Positions 28,901 to 34,554 of a stretch of DNA of 64,000 nt are shown here, piece after piece. The notes under the pieces were generated by a model. The model had not been told where the DNA came from and ran no database searches. It saw only the letters and a program-made list of their open reading frames with translations. A program made the translations under genes and the position numbers. Within the stretch, counting starts at the first letter, position 1; each line of letters starts with the position of its first letter. The DNA comes from Io17-Chloro-G2 sp963663135 (lineage in GTDB: Bacteria; Chloroflexota; Dehalococcoidia; Lucifugimonadales; UBA3495). Location: positions 1,798,001 through 1,862,000 of the forward strand of contig CAXXRM010000005.1 of NCBI GenBank assembly GCA_963663135.2, written 5' to 3'.

Positions 28901-30661
28901 GCGCAAATCCCCGGGGGCAGTGACTGCGCCGCCGTCACCGCCGCCGATCTCGCCGCCATCACCGGACCGCTCGACCTGTCCGGCCAGAACATTACCGCCC
29001 TCGCGGCGGGGGATTTCGCCGGGCTGACCGGGCTGATTGAGCTGTATCTGAACAACAACAAGCTGACCACGCTACGGGGCGACGTGTTCGCCGGGCTGAC
29101 CGTGCTGACGCAGTTGCAGCTGAACAACAACGAGCTGGAAACGCTGCCCAAGGACGTGTTCGCCGGGCTGCCCGTGCTGAAGCTTCTGACTCTGTACGAC
29201 AACGAGCTGGGAAAACTGCCCGACGGAGTGTTCGAGCCGCTGACCGCGCTTGCGTATCTGGGTCTGTACGGCAATCCCGGAGCGCCCTTCGCGCCCACGG
29301 CGGTGGCTCTGCCCGATGCCGGAACGGTTCCCGTTGCCGGGGGCACGGTGACGCTGGACGGCCGCGGCAGCGATGGCGGGCCATGGGGCACGAATGTGAC
29401 CTATCGCTGGGCGCTGACCACCCCCGCGAGCGGGGTGAGGGTGACGTTTGACGATTCCACGAGCGCCACGCCGGAGGCGACGATCCCGACTCTGGCGGCG
29501 GGGACCGAGCTGACCTTCACCCTCACCGTGACCGGGCCCGGCGGCACACAGGGCACCGCCCCCGGCACCGACACCGCCACGGTGACGGCGACCGACTCCG
29601 TCACCGCCTCCGGCGACGTGACGCTGGGCCCGCTGAGGGTCAATGACGGGACGGGGGAGCAGACCCTTGCCCCCGGCCTTCGCGTCGGGCACGTTCGCCT
29701 CTATGCGGCGGAGGTGGGCAACGCGGTCACGCCGGTCACGCTGACGGCAATGACGACCGCTGACGGCGCGTCGGCAAGCGCCGTCACCCGGGACGGGACC
29801 GCGATCACCGACAATGATGTAACCGACAGGATCACGGTTCCCCCAAGTCAGGTAGTACAAGTCATTGACGAGGGCAATGACAAATACCAGCTACGTGCAA
29901 ATGTCACAAGAGGGGAGTACGGCTGGGACGACACTGTGTTTCTGCATTATTCGGGGAAGAGAATTTTGGAAGATGACATCATTGAGTTCATCGGTACAGT
30001 TGAGGAATTGCTCAATTATGAAGCCATTTTCGGGCAGAACATTACTGTACCTGCGATCCGGGTGATTGCTTCAAAGTTGGTGGCCGAGTCGGGCGGGGCT
30101 ATTCCCTCAACGGAGCCAACCGAGATCCCGACAATATCAGCACTGTTGGCAACGCCTATCCCAACAGTGGAGTCTAGTCCTGCTCCCACGGCTTTTGTAG
30201 TTTCCAAACCTACACAAACTCCTGTGCCACCAGGATCGTCTTTGGAAATGCCTGTAGCACCAGGTGGCATATTGAAGGGCGTTAACGGAATCGAGCTTAT
30301 TGTTACCGGCATTACGGAGGACGCTTGGCCGGCGGTACAAGCAGCATTCCAGTTCAACGACCCACCGGAGGAAGGGAATCGCTATTACATGGTCACTGTT
30401 GCGGTGGCCTACCCTGCTGGTAGCGTATCAGTCAACATTAGCGCATCTGATTTCAGGCTTATAGGTGACAAGAGGCTGCTGTACGAGCCGTATGATCACT
30501 CGTGCGGTGTAATACCTGACGAGCTTTCGGGCGAACTCTTTGCCGGTGGAAGGGCCGAAGGAAATATTTGCTTTCAGATACCCAGTGATGAGTCTGGCTT
30601 GATACTGATTTACCAACCGGGATATGGTTCTGAAGAAAGGAGGTTCTTGGCGATCGATTAA
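16919..30661 (+). CDS. Giant secreted modular surface protein (cadherin/FN3/LRR/PKD/Calx-beta-like)
   Basis: The start is ATG 16919 behind GGGAGAGG, giving about 4,580 residues. A basic N-terminus and hydrophobic helix (IAALSLAAVLLAAFAALPPL) end in QTQAQA, a signal peptide. Ordered by position: three choice-of-anchor-like jelly-roll modules (17.1, 19.2, 20.0 kb) interleaved with cadherin, FN3 and three cadherin-like beta-sandwich modules. Then come an unassigned module (20.85-21.25 kb), Calx-beta-like (GVTVSPTALTVTEED), an LRR block with a two-Cys cap (CGRTEEV..SDCAAV), PKD and Ig-like. After that are cassettes of cadherin (TFNETIGD..), FN3 (NSTTSLEVSWTEP), Calx-beta, LRR and PKD up to 29.6 kb. 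I count seven cadherin, seven FN3, five Calx-beta, four LRR and four PKD modules. A Pro/Thr linker and a DUF4352-like domain close the protein. No sortase, autotransporter or type I signal was recognised. An adhesin or host-interaction role is inferred. Confidence 0.88.
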   Translation: MLSRDRRLPDWLRFRLWADAGSKDAALKRAKPGRWRRWRIPSIAALSLAAVLLAAFAALPPLQTQAQAVTPTTFVSNTAQIPEADAADNILAQSFRTGANTDGYTVSDVHIRLAETVDKNTQVRIRKNNSGEPAMGNGDLVATLTNPSGLTENSLNTFTAPADTTLDPNTRYWITVNERINQTNRSSFVKTSGNGESGTTGWSIDNDLLFRALAREAWGTASTPLLITIRGTTGTTNNAPVFEEGTSITRGFKEDIVPGSAFGGNVQAATDADGDTLTYTLEGGDAAQFEMNSNRRLRTKAEENYSYERRSTYYLKIKADDNNGGIATIDVTVNVGDVEEQPDKMARPLVWAPDNTTERMELDWTEPGLGGGPDINRYLIELNGGSIDNFIFYVQPHPTAFGITNLLPGTKYEIRMRARNGEIDGAWSDTEYIRTNPTNDQVNDPPTFNEGNSPSRTLNETHGDTTVFFRSNIGAAVAATDPEGDTISWYSLEGTDVAKFGFDTTNGQIKTKIGQKYDYESKPSYSVTVKARDDRGGVGTIDVTLRVNDNNTEAPLAPSEPTVTGTLGSTTSLDVSWTAPTNTGRPDIDTYNLRYRVGNNGSWTDGPQDVTGTSATIGNLASDTSYRVQVQAISHEGNSGWSLRGDGQTNAQTADASLSGLALADNDGNAISLSPVFASGVTAYDALAAYTVSRITVTPTRSAADAAIGYLDGDDNALTDADTDADADGFQVNLTSGENTINVKVTSGDGSTTQTYTVTVTRQTLTTFVSNTGRNAQPNGPINRGAQSFVTGASAGGFTISEVEIRLLSGGGSNTRVTIREDNGSGEPATGDPVATLTNPATLTVGLKTFTAPPGTTLAPEKTYWISVNEVGGVALAITASDNETGETGWSIGDTRLSINSATGNWRTESTSLMIEVRGTIGGYTASTDATLSDLALTDGGNAITLTPGFASDEYEYEYDASMESTVSRITVTPTPSDANASITYLDGDDNVLTDAEMATDGQQVDLTAGENTIKVKVTAEDTTTTLTYTVTVTQEEDPLVSNTGESLSGSGTNSLVAQSFETGASVGGFTISEVQLRLVSVTDKSTSVRIREDDSGEPATGAPLATLTNPATLTANSLNTFTAPADTTLAASTTYWITTNEGIPSADRASFQATNEDAETGETGWSIGDGRLYRSGETDSWTTQLSSLLIAIRGTTGGYVASTDATLKTLALEGATGGETIDLSPAFDAGTGTYTASVVNRIDSVKLTATKNDSNATVVITDDDDTGTPEEAELDLIVGSNTLTVTVTAEDGTPQTYTITVTRDAAPPVPTDCPADTDWCTTMTVGYVRSASSQPIIESFGYRADANFGDLGSTMFSHGGTPYSVTGIYRLKVSSLDGNPVNTDKLNLTVSPALPDGTIYQVGSRTFAVGTDSATSTAGQEQWDLRANPPSWTAAQHVTVSLKLLDPGVTVSPTALTVTEEDTTGDSYTVVLDSQPTADVEVMVAGYSGTAVTPTPSTLTFTSVNWDMSQTVTVKAGADTDTENDTVTLTHSAASTDSDYDGSSITIASVTVTVNDDDEDAPAAGICGRTEEVRDALVELIPGVSDCAAVIDADLAAITGPLDLSSQNITALAAGDFAGLTALTELDLNNNGLTGLTADVFAGLTALEILYLHNNGPTELTADLFARLTALEQLNLEYNQLTTLPVGVFAGLTMLEQLNLENNQLTTLPVGVFEGLSSLDILGLDNNELNTLPAGVFDGLSSLRSLSLHDNQLNTLPVGVFDGLTALTLLHLRDNKLNRLPGRVFEPLISLVELWLVDNPGVPFAPTADALPDDGTVSNAGGTVTLDGSGSDGGPWGTNVTYAWALTTPTSGVTFDDATSATPEVTIQAPTAGAELIFTLTVTGRGDRASGTAVATDTATVTVNSPATGAPTISGTAEVGKMLTAGISAIMDADGVPGSLTYQWVRVDSDGSNTAEISGATSNTYPLVAADVGKRLKVKVSFTDNAGNSESLTSDAYPSSGTIVPETANTAPTFDEGSSTTRTFNETIGDATVGTASDIGTPVSATDLDSGDTLEYRLEGTDRTKFGINATSGQIRTKVGEKYDYEARTSYSVTVTVNDGTVTVSSAVTINVTDEDEPPPVMNKPVVTATANSTTSLEVSWTEPSNPGRPRIGSYDLRYRVGSTGGVSNGPQDQTGSSAAIGNLTANTAYEVRVRATNAEGDGVWSPSGTGQTNAEDTDPPGVTVSETALTVAEEDPTGDSYRVVLDSQPTAEVVITVAGHAGTEVTPSPTSLTFTRSNWETGQTVTVTAGSDADTVNDTVTLTHIAASADGDYNGNSITIASVTVTVNDNDEDTPAAGICGRTEEVRDALVALIPGVSDCAAVTDADLAAITDTLNLSGQNISALAAGDFAGLTGLTELYLNNNGLTTLPKDVFAGLTALKVLTLYYNELTTLPDGVFGQLTSLNFLYLGDNPRAPFAPTAVARPDAGTVLVAGGTVTLDGSGSGGPWGTNVTYRWALTTPASGVRVAFDDATSATPEVTIPTLAAGTELTFTLTVTGRGGTDGIETATDTARVTATQNITNNPPVFAGGAVQARTFDETIGDTAVTSASDIGTPVSATDPDTGDTLEYSLLGADRAKFTFDTSSGQIKTRAGESYDYEARTSYSVRVAVIDVTVTVSSTVTINVTDQDEPPPVMNKPVVTATANSTTSLEVSWTEPPNPGRPRIDSYDLQYRAGSNGGFSNGPEDETGSRAAIGNLTANTEYQVRVRATNAEGNGVWSPSGTGQTNAEDNAAPTFNDGGSTRRTFDETIGDATVTSASDIGTPVSATDPDTGDTLEYRLEGTDMASFGIIGTNGQLRTKSGQKYDYEAETSYSVTVRVVDSQGASDTIAVTINVTDQNEPPPVMNKPVVTATANSTTSLEVSWTAPTNPGRPDIDSYDLQYRAGNTGDFSNGPQNETGSSAAIGNLTADTEYQVRVRATNAEGDGVWSPSGTGTTDPPGVTVSETALTVTEEDTAGDSYTVVLDSQPTAEVVVTVAGHAGTEVTPSPTSLTFTRSNWDMDQTVTVTAGSDADTVNDTVTLTHSAASADSDYDGNSITIASVAVTVTDDDIDTTAGICGRTEQVRDALVELIPGGGDCAAVTDADLAAITDTLNLSGQNISALAAGDFAGLTGLTELYLNNNGLTTLPKDVFAGLTALKVLTLYYNELTTLPDGVFGQLTSLNFLYLGDNPRAPFAPTAVARPDAGTVLVAGGTVTLDGSGSGGPWGTNVTYRWALTTPASGVRVTFDDATSATPEVTIPTLAAGTELTFTLTVTGRGGTDGIETATDTARVTATQNITNNPPVFAGGAVQARTFDETIGDTAVTSASDIGTPVSATDPDTGDTLEYSLLGADRAKFTFDTSSGQIKTRAGESYDYEARTSYSVRVAVIDGTVTVSSTVTINVTDQDEPPPVMNKPVVTATANSTTSLEVSWTEPPNPGRPRIDSYDLQYRAGSNGGFSNGPEDETGSRAAIGNLTANTEYQVRVRATNAEGDGVWSPSGTGTTGRTTITTDPPGVTVSETALTVTEEDTAGDSYTVVLDSQPTAEVVVTVAGHAGTEVTPSPTSLTFTRSNWETGQTVTVTAGSDADTVNDTVTLTHSAASADSDYDGNSITIASVTVTVTDDDIDNAAPTFNEGGSPSRTFNETVGDETVGTASDIGTPVSATDPDTGDTLEYSLEGTDRTKFGINATSGQIRTKVGENYDYEARTSYSVTVTVNDGTVTVSSAVTINVTDEDEPPPVMNKPVVTATANSTTSLEVSWTEPSNPGRPDIESYDLQYRAGSTGDFINGPQDQTGSSAAIGNLTADTSYEVRVRATNAEGDGVWSPSGTGTTGRTTITTDPPGVTVSPTALTVTEEDTAGDSYRVVLDSQPTAEVVVTVAGHAGTEVTPSPTSLTFTRSNWDTAQTVTVTAGSDADTVNDTVTLTHGAASADSDYDGNSITIASVAVTVNDDDIDTTAGICGRTEEVRDALLAQIPGGSDCAAVTAADLAAITGPLDLSGQNITALAAGDFAGLTGLIELYLNNNKLTTLRGDVFAGLTVLTQLQLNNNELETLPKDVFAGLPVLKLLTLYDNELGKLPDGVFEPLTALAYLGLYGNPGAPFAPTAVALPDAGTVPVAGGTVTLDGRGSDGGPWGTNVTYRWALTTPASGVRVTFDDSTSATPEATIPTLAAGTELTFTLTVTGPGGTQGTAPGTDTATVTATDSVTASGDVTLGPLRVNDGTGEQTLAPGLRVGHVRLYAAEVGNAVTPVTLTAMTTADGASASAVTRDGTAITDNDVTDRITVPPSQVVQVIDEGNDKYQLRANVTRGEYGWDDTVFLHYSGKRILEDDIIEFIGTVEELLNYEAIFGQNITVPAIRVIASKLVAESGGAIPSTEPTEIPTISALLATPIPTVESSPAPTAFVVSKPTQTPVPPGSSLEMPVAPGGILKGVNGIELIVTGITEDAWPAVQAAFQFNDPPEEGNRYYMVTVAVAYPAGSVSVNISASDFRLIGDKRLLYEPYDHSCGVIPDELSGELFAGGRAEGNICFQIPSDESGLILIYQPGYGSEERRFLAID
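23998..25213 (+). repeat. Intragenic duplication, copy 1 (LRR-PKD-cadherin-FN3)
   Basis: This 1.2-kb stretch of the giant gene recurs almost base for base 2,274 bp downstream (26272-27487). Among the few differences noticed are GCG/ACG at 24449 (Ala/Thr) and a GTC/GGC codon near 24881 (Val/Gly). It covers the LRR block, PKD, cadherin and FN3 modules. The near-identity implies a recent duplication or ongoing gene conversion. Confidence 0.9.
26272..27487 (+). repeat. Intragenic duplication, copy 2
   Basis: Second copy of the unit at 23998-25213, at a constant offset of 2,274 bp. Both copies are in the same frame, so unequal recombination between them would remove or add exactly 758 residues without breaking the protein. 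Confidence 0.9.
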
Positions 30662-30896
30662 CGTTGGCATAGCATCTTGATCGAAGTGTCACATTTTAGA
30701 AGGATTAGCTCGTGGCACTTGCGGAGATTATGTCCTTAGTACTACAGTCGTCCATGACGGCCAGAAGGGTCAGCTAGCGTTGATAATGACAATGCCCAGC
30801 TATGGCTTGGCACCGCCGTCTCCACTGGGACCAAGTTAGACCCAACTCCGGCAGGTAGCTGCACGTTCCATATCAATGAATGTGCGGCTGTAGTAC

Positions 30897-31047
30897 TAAA
30901 CCAATACCAAGGTGGGATATGCATTTCGGGGGTCTTGAAGACGACCGAAAGGACTCTACAGCACCTCATATTATTCTTAGGCCCCAACTGGGTGCCCACC
31001 GACAATGCGGTCTAGCGATATGTACATTTCACCTTGGCTTTAGTTTA
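30897..31047. mobile_element. 151-bp MITE derived from the IS630 element type
   Basis: TAAACCAATACCAAGGTG at the left and the inverted right end TAAACTAAAGCCAAGGTG match the ends of the IS630 copy at 11224-12456 (TAAACCAAAGCCAAGGTG) with two and one mismatches. Both ends sit on TA dinucleotides. There is no coding capacity, so this is a non-autonomous derivative that the IS630 transposase could mobilise. The flanking sequence 30662-30896 and 31048-31226 holds no recognisable gene. Confidence 0.75.
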
Positions 31048-31226
31048 GACTGTCCTCCGGGCTCTGTCCTGGTCGATGATGGCGGCAACCTGCGTGGGCC
31101 CGTGTTTCCGTAACAGGCTTAGTCGGTTTTGATGACGGTCTTCGCGGTCGCTGTCTGCTCATTCTGGCGACTGCGTCGCCCCTTTGTCTGTTTCAGCCCT
31201 TGGGGGGTTCGATCATCGCGCCTTGT

Positions 31227-31834
31227 TCACGCTCTTTGGATGGAGAACCCCGCCGTTGCCGCGTGTCCGCCGCCGCCCTGCTCCCGGGCTATGTCGGCTA
31301 CGTCCGACCGGCCCCCGGAGCGCAGGCTGTACCTGGTAACTTCGATGCCGTCTTGGTCTACGCCGTGGTGGAACACCGCGACGAACGGCGCTTGAGGATG
31401 GAGTTCCAGGAGCCGCTCGGCGGTCTCCGACGCGAGCTTGTCCGCCTCCACCGCCGGGACGGTGTAATCGCCTATCCGCACCTAGCAGGCGCTTTTCAGA
31501 AGCTCTTCGATCCTCCGGTTGTTCCGGTCGACCACAAGCTCGCCCTGCGTCCTGAGTTCCTCGATCTCGAGCTTGGACCATACTTCGAAGTCCATGGGGC
31601 GGCCTCAATGGCTGCGTTCACGGCGCGGGAGTCTGGCAGTTCCCAACGCCACAGGTCCCGGTCCTGGACGTAGGCCAATAAGTCAGGCATCCGCTCGAGG
31701 GGTTTGAAGTATCCCCAAGCGATGGCAGCGGCTGACCGGTTCATGTCGAAATAGCAGCCCGGAAGCTGGTCTTGGAGTTCCTCCATGGCGCTCTTGTGGT
31801 GGTCCAGTAGGGTGACCCGGGATTTATATACCAC
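31227..31834 (-). pseudogene. DHH-superfamily phosphoesterase remnant
   Basis: The reverse strand encodes pieces of a DHH-family phosphoesterase (NrnB/oligoribonuclease-like). These are VTLLDHHKSAMEELQDQLP with the DHH motif, then YVQDRDLWRWELPDSRAVNA, then LASETAERLLELHPQAPFVAV and a DHHA1-type end with GGGGHAATAGFSI. The N-terminal strand with the first catalytic aspartates is missing. A one-base loss at the GGGG run 31596-31599 shifts the frame (PMDFEVWSKLEIEEL continues in the next frame), and a TAG near 31484 interrupts the third piece. The enzyme class hydrolyses short RNAs or cyclic nucleotides; this copy cannot. Confidence 0.7.
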
Positions 31835-31900
31835 GCTAGCCTCAGTTTCCGGCCCACGCCACGCGCGGGATTGTTTGGTCCGTGGATTCCCCTTACCTTA

Positions 31901-32167
31901 CTATTCCGGCTTGGCCCAGATCTCCAAGTCGTCCAACAGCACGCGCACAACTTCCCGTGCCACTTCCCGGCCCATCTGGTGGACTCCTCTCGTTTTCCCA
32001 TCCAGAAGGGGCGATGTGAGGGTGCCATCTAACTCACGGATGAAAAACGCCGAATTGTTGTCTGCCAAAACCCGGTCTGCGTCGTACTCGGCCCTGGTCA
32101 CGATGTCTGGCTTAATTCGAGAAGTGTGTCCGTCGTCAAAGATGAAAGTTATGATTGCGTCGGTCAT
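31901..32167 (-). CDS. Small hypothetical protein
   Basis: An 88-residue protein read from ATG 32167 (MTDAIITFIFDDGHTSRIKP). The first half is strand-rich and the second half contains an amphipathic helix (VHQMGREVAREVVRVLLDDL). It is not recognised. It lies upstream of the DHH remnant on the same strand, 66 bases away, and downstream of a small membrane ORF, so the group may once have been one accessory operon. Codon use looks coding; no function is proposed. Confidence 0.5.
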   Translation of the reverse strand: MTDAIITFIFDDGHTSRIKPDIVTRAEYDADRVLADNNSAFFIRELDGTLTSPLLDGKTRGVHQMGREVAREVVRVLLDDLEIWAKPE

Positions 32168-32245
32168 TGACCGCTGTTTCATGCTTGCTCCGGCTCGCTC
32201 AGAGTTGGTAGGCGGGATTCAGCGACAAGGCGGGGAACCTCGCCC

Positions 32246-32401
32246 CTAGGCAATGCCCAAGTGTTCCTTGATGGCAGCCACGTCACTTCGGAGTTCCGCT
32301 ACATCTATCTGTAATTGCCATATCGCACCCCTGCGAGACAGCCGCCATGCCAGAGCGGATATGCCGGCGTAGAGGGCAATCAAGATACACGAAATCACCA
32401 T
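32246..32401 (-). CDS. Small single-pass membrane protein next to an IS insertion
   Basis: A 51-residue protein from ATG 32401: one transmembrane helix (ISCILIALYAGISALAW), then a basic stop-transfer segment (RLSRRG) and a short amphipathic helix (LQIDVAELRSDVAAIKEHL) likely to form a coiled coil. The start is only 10 bases from the left end of the IS5 element at 32413, so its original promoter has been displaced. The frame does not continue into the gene fragment on the other side of the IS (33301-33554). Small proteins of this design are common in phages and mobile islands. Function unknown. Confidence 0.5.
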   Translation of the reverse strand: MVISCILIALYAGISALAWRLSRRGAIWQLQIDVAELRSDVAAIKEHLGIA

Positions 32402-32412
32402 CAGAAACCCTA

Positions 32413-33298
32413 AGAGGGTGTGTGAGAAAGGGCTAAACCTGCACCAATTTCTCTTGGGGAGTGGGTCAGCAATCTTGCTATTGTGGGGGTATGAACAGAA
32501 AACCTTGTCCCAGCGATTTGACCGACGCCCAGTGGGCCGAATTAGCCCCCTTACTGCCGCCAAGCAAACCCAGGGGGCATCCTCGGACCGTGGACTTGCG
32601 CGAAGTAGTAAATGGCGTTCTGTATGTGCTGCGCGGCGGCATACCCTGGCGCATGACGCCCCATGACCTGCCGCCCTGGGGGACGGTTTGGTGGTATTTT
32701 CGGAAGTGGCGCAGAGATGGGACCTGGGAGAGCATTGAGGCGGCGCTGCGTCCCAGGGTTCGGGAGGCTGAGGGACACGAGGCTACGCCCAGCGCCGCGA
32801 TCATCGACAGCCAGTCGGTGAAGACCACGGAAAAAGGGGGCCCAGAGGCTACGATGCAGGCAAGAAGGTTGCTGGGCGCAAGCGTCACATCGCAGTAGAT
32901 ACTTTAGGACTGCTCTTGGCCGTCGTGGTACATGCCGCCAACATTCAGGACCGGGATGGAGCCAAGCTGGTGTTGAGCAAAATGGTGGGCCGGTTTCCCA
33001 GGCTCAAAGTGATCTGGGCTGACGGGGCATACGCTGGCAAGTTGGTAGCCTGGGCCTGGGTCACTGGCGGTTGGCTGCTGACCGTGATCCGGCGGAGGCC
33101 GGACACTCACTCCTTTGAGGTGCTGCCCCGCCGGTGGGTGGTGGAGCGGACGTTGGCGTGGCTGGGCCGCTGCCGGCGCTTGAGCAAAGACTATGAAGCC
33201 CTACCGGAAACCAGCGAGGCTTGGGTTTATGTCGCCATGATCCATCTCATGCTCAAAAGACTCCAGCCAGCTTGAACCGGATTTCTCACACACCCTCT
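32413..33298 (+). mobile_element. IS5-family (IS427-like) element in a CTAG target
   Basis: Perfect 17-bp inverted repeats AGAGGGTGTGTGAGAAA (32413-32429) and its complement (33282-33298) flank an 886-bp element. Outside them the sequence is C-TA on the left and TA-G on the right, so the target was CTAG with TA duplicated, as is characteristic of the IS427 group. It interrupts the 3' part of the membrane-protein gene at 33301-33554. Confidence 0.9.
32491..33275 (+). CDS. IS5/IS427-type transposase in two frames
   Basis: The first frame (ATG 32491, MNRKPCPSDLTDAQWAELAP) carries the N-terminal domain and the first catalytic Asp in AAIIDSQSVKTTEKGG. The second frame continues with VVVHAANIQDRDGAKLVL, the second Asp in KVIWADGAYAG, and the Glu in RRWVVERTLAWLGRCRRL. 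The frames join at AAAAAGGGGG near 32830-32840. Re-reading one G (a -1 slip) gives the conserved order EKGGPRGYDAGKKVAGRKRH. IS427-group elements commonly make their transposase by frameshifting, so this intact-ended copy may be active. Confidence 0.85.
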
Positions 33299-33300
33299 TA

Positions 33301-33554
33301 GAGTGGTTAGACACAACATCCCAGATAGTGAGGACAACGGCAAAGAAAGCGATCACGGCCTTGATCCAATCATGGAACCAAGGCCACGAATCCGGGATGG
33401 CAAATATACCGACAACTATGAGCGTTAGAGTCCCGAATCGAATCCCGAAGTGCCATCTAGCCGTCCTCGTGTACAACGATTCGTAATATCGGCAATTGCG
33501 CTCAATATCAAAAAGTTGTTGCCAAAGTTCATTCTTCGTTTGGTCACTAACCAT
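33301..33554 (-). pseudogene. Two-helix membrane protein (SLATT-like), 3' end cut off by IS5
   Basis: From ATG 33554 the protein starts MVSDQTKNELWQQLFDIERN, with the CRYYESLYTRTARWHFGIRF segment typical of SLATT-like small membrane proteins. Two transmembrane helices follow (FGTLTLIVVGIFAIP and WIKAVIAFFAVVLTIWDVV). The reading is cut after SNHSK by the IS5 element at 33298. The soluble C-terminal part expected in this group is absent. Homologous two-TM proteins are often partners of nucleotide-signalling or pore-forming defence effectors, but that role is inferred from the fold only. Confidence 0.6.
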
Positions 33555-33978
33555 AATGACTCACCGCCTCAGTGCATCTGAGTCTACGTCACTGTGCTGC
33601 TTCCCCCTCCCTTACCGGCTTTATCAGAACCTTGATGACGCAACTGCAAGTGCCCGGTATCTGATCAGTCTTCGGGTATCTACCACGAAGTTTATGGTCC
33701 CCCTTCACCGCATAGCCCAATTCTGGATTCACATCCTAACGTCCCGACATGGTACTGACTAGCTAGGGGCGGGGCATGGGAGATACGGACAGGACGAGGA
33801 TTGTCCTTGACCCATCTTGTGGATCCAGTACTACAGAATCGCATGGTTTCGGACTTGGATTGTATCGCCTTGATACTCGTGGTCATGCGAAGGAGCACTC
33901 CGTTGTATCCAATTTTGCAATAAAGCTCTGCGTAAAACTGCGTTGTTTTTGCTGAAAACATGTTGGAGAATGGGAAGC
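33555..33978. other. No recognisable gene
   Basis: About 420 bases between the truncated membrane gene and the tRNA. Short frames on both strands show no motif. The tRNA promoter is presumably here. Confidence 0.45.
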
Positions 33979-34065
33979 GGAGGGGTGGCAGAGTGGCCCA
34001 ACGCCCTAGTGTGAGAAGCTAGGGGGCGAAAGCCCACGCGGGTTCAAATCCCGTCCCCTCCGCCA
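33979..34065 (+). tRNA. Class II tRNA with anticodon GAG and G73 (Leu/Ser hybrid features)
   Basis: The 87-nt sequence folds as a class II tRNA. The acceptor GGAGGGG pairs with CCCCTCC, followed by discriminator G and an encoded CCA (34063-34065). The T-arm is GCGGG-TTCAAAT-CCCGT. The variable arm is GGGC-GAAA-GCCC. The D-loop contains GTGG. Counting from the D-arm places U33 before GAG (loop GTGAGAA, stem CTAGT/GCTAG with one T.G pair). GAG is a leucine anticodon, but the acceptor, G73 and D-arm look like tRNA-Ser. A 9-nt anticodon loop on a perfect CCTAG/CTAGG stem is an alternative fold. It may be a mobile-element tRNA or a decayed gene. Confidence 0.75.
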
Positions 34066-34133
34066 GTCCATTAAACCACGCCTAGATTTCCCCCGTCAAT
34101 CCATAATAGCTACGGCGGGGACACCCCCTGCGC

Positions 34134-34424
34134 CTACTGGTGTTCGTCCGCGCCGTTGTGTCCGGGGCGGACCGGAACAGCAATCCCCGCCGTGACCGGA
34201 AGGACCGGTGGTGTTCTGCCGCAACCGCTTTCCGGTTTCCCGCTTCCCTCCCCGTAGTCGTTCGCATTCACCGCCTCGGTGATGGCGTTGTATATCTCCC
34301 GGAATTGCTTCTTGAGATCCCGGGGTGAGGTAATCCGCGCACCCATGCCGATGGCCTTCTCGGTGAGGCGTTCGGCGACCCCCAGCTTCGCGATGGTGAT
34401 TTCGCTCGGAATCCGGTCTCGCAT
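34134..34424 (-). CDS. Small NDYG-motif protein, copy A
   Basis: ATG 34424 is preceded by AGGAGGGG at ideal spacing; the product is 96 residues. The N-terminal 65 residues align over their full length with the small protein at 37812-38006. The best part is FREIYNAITEAVNANDYGE here versus FREMYDAVTEAVNENDYGK there. The helical FRE-Y-A-TEAVN-NDYG block is not one I can assign to a named family. The C-terminal 30 residues (PVLPVTAGIAVPVRPGHNG) are unique to this copy. It lies 69 bases from a tRNA gene, and the paralogue also lies near a tRNA gene. Function unknown; a small DNA- or RNA-binding accessory protein is only a guess. Confidence 0.65.
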   Translation of the reverse strand: MRDRIPSEITIAKLGVAERLTEKAIGMGARITSPRDLKKQFREIYNAITEAVNANDYGEGSGKPESGCGRTPPVLPVTAGIAVPVRPGHNGADEHQ

Positions 34425-34554
34425 GTCTTCCCCTCCTGCTGTGTGATACGTCCATCCGATCACGGCCTTTGCTACACCGTCAATTACCCCGCCGCGGCAT
34501 CCGCCGTGCCGTACAGATATTGTGCGGATACGGAAACCGATGATAGGATTCGTA

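Noticed and set aside
24794..28906. Long open frames (up to 612 codons) on the minus strand opposite the giant gene
   Set aside because: They mirror the repeated plus-strand modules, are rich in Arg/His/Val from complementary GC-biased codons, lack ribosome-binding sites and show no family motifs.
32246..33554. One membrane-protein gene simply interrupted by IS5
   Set aside because: After removing the IS and one TA, the two flanking reading frames do not match (TCT AGG GTT versus CTA GGG TTT), so the fragments are not halves of one intact gene.
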